Shown: positions 1 through 5,858 of the stretch, one piece after another | Layout: the number at the start of each line of letters is the position of its first letter | Numbering within the stretch: the first letter of the stretch is position 1 | Source of the DNA: SIG622 sp045600125 | GTDB taxonomy: Bacteria > Bacillota > Clostridia > Oscillospirales > CAG-382 | Assembly (NCBI GenBank): GCA_045600125.1 | Contig: JAZRXH010000133.1 | Location: 1-11,309 of the forward strand | Length of the DNA: 11,309 bases | Direction: 5' to 3' | The notes under the pieces: generated by a model | Databases searched by the model: none | Seen by the model: only the letters and a program-made list of their open reading frames with translations | What the model was told of the DNA's origin: nothing | Made by a program: the position numbers and the translations under genes

Positions 1-141
1 GTGCAAGCACCGATGAAGAAAGTTTTCTGCGAAAACTTTCCATAGTAGCAAGCAGTGCGTCCGCAACGGACGCTATGACTCGGAGCTTCTCCTACGGGAG
101 CGCATTGTCGCCTCGCTGAAGCGTCCTATTTGACTTTGCAA
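1..141. repeat. Terminal direct repeat, left copy (141 bp)
   Basis: Bases 1-141 are identical to bases 11169-11309. The stretch starts inside a small hairpin insertion (its tail lies at 1-41) and runs into the conserved core of the large hairpin element, including the stem GCGTCCG-caa-CGGACGC near 57-73. A perfect match of exactly 141 bp at both ends is what a de Bruijn assembler with k=141 leaves on a circular or self-looping contig. A real chromosomal direct repeat is the alternative. Confidence 0.95.
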
Positions 142-441
142 GCTGATAAGTGTCGGTTGCGTCAAGATGAGAGTGCCACTTTTTGTCGAGCGCCTTTCAC
201 ATGGGAAGAACTGCCCCCCGACGTTGTGAAGAAGTAATAGCTTTAGCAAATCCCACTCGGTTACAATCGTGCTTACTGCGGTGTCGGTTCTGTCTGGGTC
301 CCGACCAAAACTCGGTGTCGGGGATATTTGAAGTGACAAATTTTCTCTTTGTTCCGGAGCGGAGCTGTGGGTCTTTTGGAACAGCACCGAGGTGATAGTT
401 TTGTCTGCACCATTCTGGTATCCACAAGGGGAGGAGTAAGC

Positions 442-487
442 GGAAAGTTTTCGCAGAAAACTTTCTTCATCGGCACTCGTGCCGATG
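442..487 (-). repeat. 46-bp double-hairpin mini-insertion (reverse copy)
   Basis: On the minus strand it reads as a hairpin CATCGGCAC-ga-GTGCCGATG, then AAG, then a hairpin GAAAGTTTTC-tgc-GAAAACTTTC. The same 46-bp module lies in forward orientation at 11164-11209 and truncated at 1-41. The related element at 3941-5113 lacks it: there the flanking sequence runs on from about 4283 to 4265 without it. It therefore looks like a discrete small insertion. Confidence 0.85.
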
Positions 488-626
488 ATTAGAACCGCAT
501 AGGTTCCCTTTCGGTGTCGGTTTGCTGTCGGTTCGTTGCGGGAACAAGAGCACGGCATAGCCGAAAGCGAGTGCGACTCGGATTGGTGTCGGAAGGCTGA
601 AAGCCTTACCCGACGGGCGCTTTTGG

Positions 627-656
627 TTACTTTTGTCGCTCGTGACAAAAGTAACG
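627..656 (+). repeat. Strong hairpin at the inner edge of the ~60-bp array
   Basis: The stem is 12 bp, GTTACTTTTGTC / GACAAAAGTAAC, with the 6-nt loop gctcgt. Homologous hairpins at 4111-4140, 4853-4882 and (broken) 10901-10926 have the stem GGTACTTTTGC / GCAAAAGTACC. Two pairs differ between the versions and both are compensated (T-A to G-C and T-A to C-G). In all four places the ~60-bp units start just outside this hairpin. Confidence 0.85.
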
Positions 657-660
657 CCCC

Positions 661-895
661 CGTATCGTGTGCAGTGGGGCTATTGCTGCACTCACGGCGG
701 GAGCCGAGGACAATACACCCCGTTCGTGTGCAGTAGGGCAATTGCTACACCCACGGCGAGAGCCGAGGATAATACGCTTCCGTTTTCAAAGAGGGCGGTC
801 AATCGCTGCACTCACGGCGTGAGCCGAAAACATTACGCTCCCGTTCTCGAGGAAAGAAGGTCACTTGCCGCACCAACGGCGGCACACCGCTGGCG
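661..895 (+). repeat. Array of ~60-bp repeat units (about four)
   Basis: The conserved ACGGCG block recurs at 694, 753, 814 and 876, a spacing of 59-62 bp. Each unit has a GTGCAG/CTGCAC stretch, a small palindrome such as CTCACG-g-CGTGAG, then GCCGARRAYAATACGCYCCCGT-like sequence. The last unit is diverged and ends about 12 bp before the araC-type gene's stop, where CCGC/GCGG arms could form a long imperfect hairpin. There is no U-tract typical of an intrinsic terminator. Related arrays lie at 3941-4110, 4885-5113, 9300-9472 and 10688-10900. Confidence 0.8.
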
Positions 896-906
896 GCAAA
901 GTGGGG

Positions 907-1701
907 TCACGGATTGCCTGCAGGGGCACCCTGCTTCTTGTACTCTCCCGCCGAAATGCCCATATGCTTTTTGAATACCCGCTCGAAATGGCTGGCGTCG
1001 TAGAAGCCCAGATGCGAGCCGGTCTCGGCTGCCGAAAAAAGCCCGCTTTCCAGCATCTCGCAGGCGGAGGATATCCGCAGACTGTCCCGGAAGAAGCCGA
1101 AGCTGTGCCCCGTCTCCCGCCGGAACTTCGTGCGCAGATACGATTCGCTGACGGCGCAGGCGGCGGCAAGCTCGGCACAGCGGAAGCCCTCGATGCAGTG
1201 CCGGCGGATGTACTCGCACGCCCTCGCCACGTCCTCGTCGGCGGCGCCGATGCGGCGGCTGTTTTCGGTGCGCAGGATATTCACGTACAGCCGCAGAAGG
1301 GCGCTCTGACAGAGGCAGGACGCCTCCCACGAACGGGCCTGCCATTCCTTCGCCATCTGCAGTATCTCGCCCACCTCTTCCTTCGTGCAGGTGTAAATCT
1401 TGGGAAAATCCGCCTTGCTCCCGGAAAAGACCGAGACGTCGTACGCCGTGGTCACGTAGGTGAACGCCGTGTCCGAGAAGACCCGGTACTTCTCGCCCCG
1501 GGACAGAAGCACCATGTCTCCCGCCGAAAGCCCGACCGTCCTCCCGCCCTCGCCGCAGTAGGTCGCCCTGCCGCTCGTTACAAGGGTAAAGCCGTCCCAC
1601 TGCCGACTGTCGCTTTGAAAATCAAAGCCGGGCAGGGCGGTCTTCCGGATGATGATGTATATTTTCTCAAACAGAATGTTGAAATCTCTTTCCGGCTCCA
1701 T
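907..1701 (-). CDS. AraC-family transcriptional regulator
   Basis: This 264-residue protein has the usual AraC-family layout. The N-terminal half (about 20-100) resembles a cupin-like effector domain, with a GD.VLLSRGE.Y turn near 61-72. The C-terminal half (about 158-258) is a double helix-turn-helix. The first helix-turn-helix is near CAELAAACAVSESYLRTKF (175-193). The second carries the family signature GFYDASHFERVFKKHMG (232-248). I chose the ATG at 1701 because AAGGAG sits at good spacing before it. An in-frame ATG at 1821 would add 40 residues, but it lies upstream of the TTGAAT-17-TATAAT promoter. The gene is divergent from the DUF5107 gene, so control of that neighbour is likely. The effector is unknown, and a sugar or glycoside is a guess from the neighbour. 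Confidence 0.93.
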   Translation of the reverse strand: MEPERDFNILFEKIYIIIRKTALPGFDFQSDSRQWDGFTLVTSGRATYCGEGGRTVGLSAGDMVLLSRGEKYRVFSDTAFTYVTTAYDVSVFSGSKADFPKIYTCTKEEVGEILQMAKEWQARSWEASCLCQSALLRLYVNILRTENSRRIGAADEDVARACEYIRRHCIEGFRCAELAAACAVSESYLRTKFRRETGHSFGFFRDSLRISSACEMLESGLFSAAETGSHLGFYDASHFERVFKKHMGISAGEYKKQGAPAGNP

Positions 1702-1746
1702 AAGCGTCCTTCTCCTTATTTTTTGCACTTTTCTTTGCTGAATTGA

Positions 1747-1775
1747 ATTATACAACGGGATCCGAGAAAATTCAA
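1747..1775 (-). promoter_or_regulatory. Sigma-A-type promoter of the AraC-family gene
   Basis: On the minus strand TTGAAT (1775-1770) and TATAAT (1752-1747) are separated by exactly 17 bp. They lie about 46 bp upstream of the chosen ATG, with a ribosome site AAGGAG in between. The promoter diverges from the one at 1842-1870, and about 66 bp separates the two -35 boxes. Confidence 0.75.
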
Positions 1776-1801
1776 GAGCTTTTCGGGATAAACCGAGAAC
1801 A

Positions 1802-1826
1802 AATAAAGTCAAATCGTACAATAAAG
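1802..1826. promoter_or_regulatory. Possible operator: AATAAAG direct repeat
   Basis: AATAAAG occurs at 1802-1808 and 1820-1826, 18 bp apart, just upstream of the -35 box of the DUF5107 promoter. AraC-family activators commonly bind paired direct sites here, typically one or two helical turns apart. The sites are short and AT-rich, so chance is possible. Confidence 0.3.
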
Positions 1827-1841
1827 CTGCCGTTTTATACC

Positions 1842-1870
1842 TTGACCGAAGCGGCGGACAAGACTATAAT
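1842..1870 (+). promoter_or_regulatory. Sigma-A-type promoter of the DUF5107 gene
   Basis: TTGACC (1842-1847) and a perfect TATAAT (1865-1870) are spaced by 17 bp. Transcription should start near 1877, about 35 nt before the chosen ATG at 1912. Confidence 0.85.
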
Positions 1871-1911
1871 GGATGCATAATATAATCCTATTTGTATGTG
1901 GAGGTCATGCC

Positions 1912-3936
1912 ATGCTCACATTCCGAAAAGAAAAAATACGCAGCGCCGCCCGCCCCTGCGAGAGCGCTATCCCGGATATCCATGATTCGGGCGCCATCCC
2001 TTTTTTCAACACCGACGACTCGGTGCCCGAACGGCAGAAGGCAAACATCGGCAAGGGCTGTGTGCCGTCTATCCTGCCTTATAAGCTGCAGAACCTTTAC
2101 AGCCGTGAGCTTTCCGAACGGGAATACACGACGGCGGTCCTTGAAAACGAATTTCTCCGCGCGGAATTCCTGCCGGAGCTGGGCGGCAGGCTCTGGCGGC
2201 TGTACGACAAAAAGAAGGAAAAGGACGTCATCTATCACAACGGCGCTCTGATCTTTGCCAACCTCGCCCTCTGCAACGCATGGTTCGCCGGCGGCGTGGA
2301 GTGGAACATCGGTATCAAGGGGCATACCCCCCTTACCTGCCGCTGTCTTTTTACCAGAGCGGCGAAGGGAAAGGGCGGCGAAGATATACTGCAGATGTAC
2401 GAATACGAGGAGAAGCGGGGACTGACCTACTGCCTGTCCTTTGCCCTTCATGAAAACTCGCTCCTTGTCCGTGTGGACGTGGAGAACACGAGGGATACGC
2501 CGACCTATATGTACTGGTGGTCGAACATCGCCATGCCCCAGAAGGAGGGCACCCGTATCTTCGTGCCCGCCGACCATTCCTACGTCACCGCCTACCGGGA
2601 CGGCGGCTACTGCATTTCGAGAATAAAGATCCCGTACGTGGACGGCAGGGACATCAGCCGCCCGGAAAGCGCCGTGGGAGCGATCGACTATTTCTTCGAC
2701 ATCCCCGAGGACGCCGATAAGTGGGAGGCGTGTACCGACGGGGAAGGCTACGGTCTTCTCCACTGCTCCTCTCCCTGCCTTGTGGGACGGAAGACCTTCC
2801 TCTGGGGCTCGACCCAGGGCGGCAGACACTGGAACGAGCGCCTGACAGAGGGCGGCGACTACCTCGAGATCCAGGCGGGACTGTACAAGACCCAGTTCGA
2901 GCATACCCTTATCCCCGGCAGAGCCAAAATCACATGGAACGAGTCCTACACGCCCTATTCTTTTGATAAAGCAGGCGCCGACTACGCCGAGGCGACCGCC
3001 GAGATCGCAGGGTCCTTCGTCTGCCCCGATATCCATGCAGGGCTGTTCGCGGGCGCAAAGCCGGAGAAGCCGGTCCTTTTCGGCTCGGGAAGAGGCTATC
3101 TTGCAAGGCTTTGTGCAGGAGAAAATTTCAGCGCTTCCCTCGAATTCCCGAAGGAGAGCGTGACGGAAAACGAAAAGTATTATGAAGACCTTCTTCTCGG
3201 CAGGGAAAATGAAGAGAAAGGCGGCGCCGAAAGCTTCCTCACCGACTTTACGGGGGACGAAAATCTGCTCTCACTCATGCTGAAAAAGGAGAAGAAGACG
3301 GCGAAGGACGACTATCTCATCGCCATGGCTCTTCTTTCCCTCGGAAGAGAGAGCGAAGCGCTTCCGTATCTTACGAGCGCCGCCGAAGGCACCGAAGACA
3401 CGTCCGTGCGGCTTGCCATGGCGCTGTACGAGGCGAATATCCTTCACGACCCCGAAAAGGCGTACCGCACCGCCTGCCTCTGCCGGGAGAGCTGCGCCGG
3501 AAGCATAGCCGCCATGCGCACCTACGGGGAGTTGTGCCTCGGAGCGAAAAAATACGGTGATTTCCTTTCGCTGTTCGACTCCCTCGAAGGCAGTGCCGGC
3601 AGGGGAGAGAAGGGAGAGAAGGGAGAGAAGGGAGAAAAGGGAGAAAAGGGAGAAAAGGAAGAGAAGGGAGAGAGCGAGGTCTGCGCCGACGGCAGGGTGC
3701 GGATGTACGCCGCCATGTGCTGCACCGGGCTTTCGCTTCTTGACAGAGCAAGAACGTTCCTTCGACCGGATCTCGATATTCCGGATATGCGGGAGGGCGA
3801 GTACTCGGTTTCCTATCTGTGGACGGAGCTTTACCGCAAAATCATGCAGAGAGATGAGGGAATGCGGGAGATCTCCGACGGGGAGGTGCTGGAGAGGTAT
3901 CCCATCCCCTATGCCCTTGACTATCGGATGCACTGA
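1912..3936 (+). CDS. DUF5107 domain protein with TPR-like C-terminus
   Basis: The product has 674 residues. I chose the ATG at 1912 because GGAGG lies 7 nt upstream; an in-frame ATG at 1873 has no such site and would fall at the predicted transcription start. The N-terminal half matches the DUF5107 family as I know it: LPELGGRLWRLYDK (88-101), then AWFAGGVEWNIGIKGHTP (123-140). The fold resembles galactose-mutarotase/glycoside-hydrolase-associated beta-sandwiches, so carbohydrate recognition or processing is likely but unproven. The C-terminal part (about 440-560) looks like helical TPR-type repeats. No signal peptide is seen, so it is probably cytosolic. Six GEK repeats (565-582) interrupt the C-terminal region. 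The gene ends 5 bp before a large hairpin element and shows no ordinary terminator of its own. Confidence 0.88.
   Translation: MLTFRKEKIRSAARPCESAIPDIHDSGAIPFFNTDDSVPERQKANIGKGCVPSILPYKLQNLYSRELSEREYTTAVLENEFLRAEFLPELGGRLWRLYDKKKEKDVIYHNGALIFANLALCNAWFAGGVEWNIGIKGHTPLTCRCLFTRAAKGKGGEDILQMYEYEEKRGLTYCLSFALHENSLLVRVDVENTRDTPTYMYWWSNIAMPQKEGTRIFVPADHSYVTAYRDGGYCISRIKIPYVDGRDISRPESAVGAIDYFFDIPEDADKWEACTDGEGYGLLHCSSPCLVGRKTFLWGSTQGGRHWNERLTEGGDYLEIQAGLYKTQFEHTLIPGRAKITWNESYTPYSFDKAGADYAEATAEIAGSFVCPDIHAGLFAGAKPEKPVLFGSGRGYLARLCAGENFSASLEFPKESVTENEKYYEDLLLGRENEEKGGAESFLTDFTGDENLLSLMLKKEKKTAKDDYLIAMALLSLGRESEALPYLTSAAEGTEDTSVRLAMALYEANILHDPEKAYRTACLCRESCAGSIAAMRTYGELCLGAKKYGDFLSLFDSLEGSAGRGEKGEKGEKGEKGEKGEKEEKGESEVCADGRVRMYAAMCCTGLSLLDRARTFLRPDLDIPDMREGEYSVSYLWTELYRKIMQRDEGMREISDGEVLERYPIPYALDYRMH
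3604..3657 (+). repeat. In-frame 9-bp tandem repeat (GEK x6)
   Basis: Six 9-bp units encode Gly-Glu-Lys. The first three units are GGAGAGAAG and the last three are GGAGAAAAG, so the array grew from two sub-units. Degenerate units (EEK, GES) follow to 3675. The unit is a multiple of 3, so copy-number change would lengthen or shorten a charged linker without shifting frame. Confidence 0.95.
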
Positions 3937-3940
3937 TGCT

Positions 3941-4110
3941 TTTTCGCTCCCGGCGGGAGTGCGGTAAATGACCGCCTTTCTTGAATACGGAGGCGTATTG
4001 TTTCCGGCGCACGCCGGGAGCAGGGGGCGACCCGCCCTTTCTCACGGATGTATTAGCTTCGGCTCTCGCCGGGGGTGCAGCGATTGACCGCCTTCTCTGA
4101 GAACGGGGGT
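3941..4110 (-). repeat. Array of ~60-bp units (left arm)
   Basis: About three units lie in reverse orientation compared with 661-895. They begin 5 bp after the DUF5107 stop codon with a small hairpin CTCCC-ggc-GGGAG (3947-3959). This may serve as the gene's 3' end, but no U-tract follows it. Confidence 0.75.
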
Positions 4111-4140
4111 GGTACTTTTGCCAAGAGCTGCAAAAGTACC
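4111..4140 (-). repeat. Arm hairpin of the composite element, left
   Basis: The stem is 11 bp, GGTACTTTTGC / GCAAAAGTACC, with the loop caagagct. It is the mirror image of the hairpin at 4853-4882. Confidence 0.9.
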
Positions 4141-4158
4141 CAAAAAAGCCCGTCGGGT

Positions 4159-4171
4159 AGGGCTTTGCCCT
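4159..4171. repeat. Small hairpin AGGGC-ttt-GCCCT
   Basis: This corresponds to AAGGCT-GAAA-AGCCTT at 593-608 in the other copy. In a common orientation, two stem pairs differ and both are compensated (C-G to G-C and T-A to C-G). Confidence 0.7.
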
Positions 4172-4249
4172 CCGACGCCAACCCTGCGCACTCAGTTTCG
4201 GCGGCGTGTGGGGCTATTCCTCGCATTTTAACGACAGCAAACGGTCTAC

Positions 4250-4660
4250 CATCAGAAAACCTATGCGGTTTTCCGATACCTTTCCCCTTTTGGACACCAG
4301 AATGGCGCAGACTAAACTGTCACCTCGGTGCTGTTCCGACAGCCCCACAGCGCCGCTCCGGAACAAAGACAAAATTTGTCGCTATCCTTATGCCCGACAC
4401 CGAGTTTTGGTCGGGACCCAGACAAAACCGTACCCGCAGTAACCACGAGTGTAACCGAGGGGGGGTTGCAAAAACTAGTGCTTTTCGGCAATGCCGGGGG
4501 CTCTTTCCCACGGGAAAGGCGCTTGCTATGGTGAAGCCTTTACTTTTTGATATAGCCGACACTTATCAGTGTGCAAAGCCAAATAGGACACCACAGCGAG
4601 GCGACAATGCACTCCCGTAGGAGAAGCTCCGAGTCATAGCGTCCGCTGCGGACGCGCTGC
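4250..4660 (-). repeat. Core of the composite element (inverted copy of about 57-440)
   Basis: The minus strand matches about 57-440 along its length, apart from small indels. The best-kept parts are the block around GACTCGGAGCTTCTCCTACG with the flanking stem GCGTCCG-ctg-CGGACGC (4639-4655), and the block around CCCGAC...GTCGGG near 4390-4425. Equivalent reading frames stay open in several frames in both copies, which does not favour one encoded protein. Confidence 0.8.
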
Positions 4661-4852
4661 AACAATGGGAAACCGCAATGCCCCACAAGGTTTTGCAGAG
4701 ATATTGGTGTAGAATGGGTGGGTGTGGTGTCGGCGGGAGGGGGCAAACAGCAACAAGAACGAGAACAGCGCTCATAAAGCATTGCTGTGCAGTGGTTCCT
4801 CTGCAGTTACCGTTTATGGACTGCCTCCTCCCGTACCCGACGGGCTCTTTTG

Positions 4853-4882
4853 GGTACTTTTGCAGCTCTTGGCAAAAGTACC
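4853..4882 (+). repeat. Arm hairpin of the composite element, right
   Basis: The stem is 11 bp, GGTACTTTTGC / GCAAAAGTACC, with the loop agctcttg. It is followed directly by ~60-bp units, as in the other copies. Confidence 0.9.
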
Positions 4883-4884
4883 AC

Positions 4885-5113
4885 CCCCATTCGTGTGCAG
4901 TGAGGCGATTGCTACACTCCCGGCGAGAGGCGAAAATAATACGCCCCCGTATTCGTGAAAGCCGGTCGTCCGCCACCCTCCCGGCGTGAGCCGAAAGCAA
5001 TACGCTCCCGTATTCAAGAAGGGTGGTCGCCCCCCTGCCCCCGGCGTGAGGCGAAAATAACACGCCCCCGTATTCAAGAAGGGTGGTCATTTGCCGCACT
5101 TCCTAAGTGCGCC
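4885..5113 (+). repeat. Array of ~60-bp units (right arm)
   Basis: CGGCG recurs at 4921, 4982 and 5042 (periods 61 and 60). A last diverged unit follows, in which the usual palindrome is replaced by a hairpin CGCACTT-cct-AAGTGCG (5095-5111). This is the most regular of the arrays. Confidence 0.85.
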
Positions 5114-5166
5114 TTTCCAAAAGCAAACCTCCGATGAGGTCTGCGTTTGACCCCTGCGGGCAGTGC

Positions 5167-5226
5167 CTGTCGCAAGCGCCTCCCTTGGCGCTTACGACAG
5201 CGCTAAAGTTTTCTTCGAAAACTTTC
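5167..5226 (+). repeat. 60-bp double-hairpin element, copy 1
   Basis: A long stem CTGTCGCAAGCGCC / GGCGCTTACGACAG (14 bp, one mismatch, loop tccctt) is followed by CGCT and a hairpin AAAGTTTTC-ttc-GAAAACTTT. The second copy at 11013-11072 differs at only two positions, both in the first stem. It shares its second hairpin type with the 46-bp module at 442-487, so the two may be related. Confidence 0.85.
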
Positions 5227-5257
5227 ATTTCGACTGACTTTTGGCGATACTTGCTGA

Positions 5258-5288
5258 GTTTGACCGCTTTAATATATGGCGGTCAAAC
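5258..5288 (+). repeat. 10-bp-stem hairpin heading the ~88-bp array
   Basis: A perfect stem GTTTGACCGC / GCGGTCAAAC encloses an 11-nt loop ending in ATATATG. A hairpin of the same stem and loop length lies at 5700-5730 and differs by three compensated base pairs. Confidence 0.85.
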
Positions 5289-5540
5289 GGGACAACACTC
5301 GGGCATCTGCACTCACGATTCAGTCTGCGGTGGGGTCTCGATTTTGCCGCGGGGCTTCCCCGCTGGCGGTCAAACGGGACTATACTCGGGCATCTTTAGC
5401 CCCCGGTTTTGTCTGCGGTATGGTCTCGAGTTTGCCGCGGGGGCTTCCCCGCTGGCGGTCAAACGGGACTATACTCGGGCATCTGCAACCCCGTTTTTAT
5501 CCAAGGTAGGGTCTCGAAGGGTCAGCGGGGACTCCCCGCC
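5258..5540 (+). repeat. Array of ~88-bp repeat units (three)
   Basis: The TCGGGCATCT block recurs at 5299, 5385 and 5474 (periods 86 and 89). Units share GGTCAAACGGGACWAYACTCGG, a GTTTTGTCTGCGGT block, GGTCTCGA, and a hairpin GCGGGG-ctt-CCCCGC at the junctions. The array ends with a 32-bp sequence (5509-5540) repeated exactly at 5810-5841. No spacer diversity or other CRISPR trait is seen. Confidence 0.85.
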
Positions 5541-5572
5541 GCCGCTCTTGACTCTCAGAGCCGTGTTTTGTC

Positions 5573-5594
5573 GGGACGATGTGGGCATCGTCCC
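5573..5594. repeat. 9-bp perfect hairpin
   Basis: The stem is GGGACGATG / CATCGTCCC with the 4-nt loop tggg. It lies between the ~88-bp array and the probable tyrS terminator. No U-tract follows on either strand. Confidence 0.6.
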
Positions 5595-5621
5595 CTACGG
5601 GTTGGTTTGACAAAGACAAAG

Positions 5622-5665
5622 ACAAAAACAAAACTCCGCAGAGGTCGGCGTTTGACCTCTGCGGA
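5622..5665 (-). terminator. Intrinsic terminator, probably of tyrS
   Basis: A perfect 12-bp stem TCCGCAGAGGTC / GACCTCTGCGGA (5635-5665) with a 7-nt loop is followed on the minus strand by GTTTTGTTTTTG. It lies about 194 nt beyond the tyrS stop in the right direction. The stem and tail closely resemble the terminator at 9261-9300 on the other strand. A degenerate relative lies near 5120-5155. Confidence 0.8.
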
Positions 5666-5699
5666 TAGTAGAAGCTTATTGTTTTTGCTAAACAACTGA

Positions 5700-5841
5700 G
5701 CTTTGCCGCTCGCATATATGGCGGCAAAGCGGGACAATACTCGGGAATCTGCAACCCCGGTTTTGTCTGCGGTAGAGTCTCGAATTGCCCGCGGGGGCTT
5801 CCCCGCGTGGGGTCTCGAAGGGTCAGCGGGGACTCCCCGCC
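5700..5841 (+). repeat. Separate ~88-bp-type unit next to tyrS
   Basis: It starts with a perfect 10-bp hairpin GCTTTGCCGC / GCGGCAAAGC (5700-5730). It continues with the TCGGG.ATCTGCAACCCC and GTTTTGTCTGCGGT blocks of the array and ends with the exact 32-bp repeat (5810-5841), which includes GCGGGG-act-CCCCGC. It stops 17 bp from the tyrS stop codon. Confidence 0.8.
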
Positions 5842-5858
5842 TGCGCTGGCTCAGCGCC

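Larger units (their letters stand above)
1..895 (+). repeat. Right part of a composite hairpin element (core, hairpins, ~60-bp array)
   Basis: This gene-free stretch is an imperfect inverted copy of about 3941-4660. In order it holds the core segment shared with the window end (57-160), a second core segment (about 290-430), a 46-bp double-hairpin insertion (442-487), a hairpin AAGGCT-GAAA-AGCCTT (593-608), a 12-bp-stem hairpin (627-656) and about four ~60-bp units (661-895). It ends about 12 bp from the stop of the AraC-family gene. Open frames of 60-222 codons occur, but all frames are about equally conserved between copies, so I do not call them genes. The left boundary is cut by the window end and seems to continue in 10688-11168. 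Confidence 0.8.
3941..5113. repeat. Complete composite hairpin element with long inverted arms
   Basis: This ~1.17-kb gene-free element fills the space between the DUF5107 stop and the 3' side of tyrS. The left arm (~60-bp units plus hairpin, clear from 3959 to 4141) is matched in inverted orientation by the right arm (4850-5099, one unit longer). Both arms open with GTGCGGYAAATGACC and close with the same 11-bp-stem hairpin. The core (about 4250-4660) is an inverted copy of about 57-440. No transposase or convincing coding frame is present and no target-site duplication is visible. It resembles a very large MITE or a BIME-like composite. Whether it moves as a unit is unknown. Confidence 0.75.

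Noticed and set aside
73..741. 222-codon minus-strand frame and overlapping frames in the left repeat
   Set aside because: Three different frames are about equally similar between this copy and the inverted copy at 4075-4620, so conservation is at the nucleotide level. There is no ribosome site and no recognisable domain.
865..1746. 293-codon frame antisense to the AraC-family gene
   Set aside because: It is a shadow frame; the sense protein carries the AraC signature.
1888..3036. 382-codon frame antisense to the DUF5107 gene
   Set aside because: It is a GC-rich shadow frame. The sense protein has family motifs, a promoter and a ribosome site.
4075..4620. 181-codon plus-strand frame in the element core
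   Set aside because: It spans the arm hairpin and core and is matched equally well in other frames of the second copy. It is probably an artefact of repeat DNA.
4566..5099. 177-codon minus-strand frame over the right arm
   Set aside because: Its repeated peptide simply reflects the ~60-bp DNA units, and there is no start signal.
3959..5099. Target-site duplication flanking the composite element
   Set aside because: The flanks beyond the clear arm ends show no matching direct repeat, and ~60-bp similarity continues past them.
4885..5540. CRISPR array
   Set aside because: Units are 60-90 bp with similarity throughout. There are no short identical repeats separated by unique spacers, and no cas genes.
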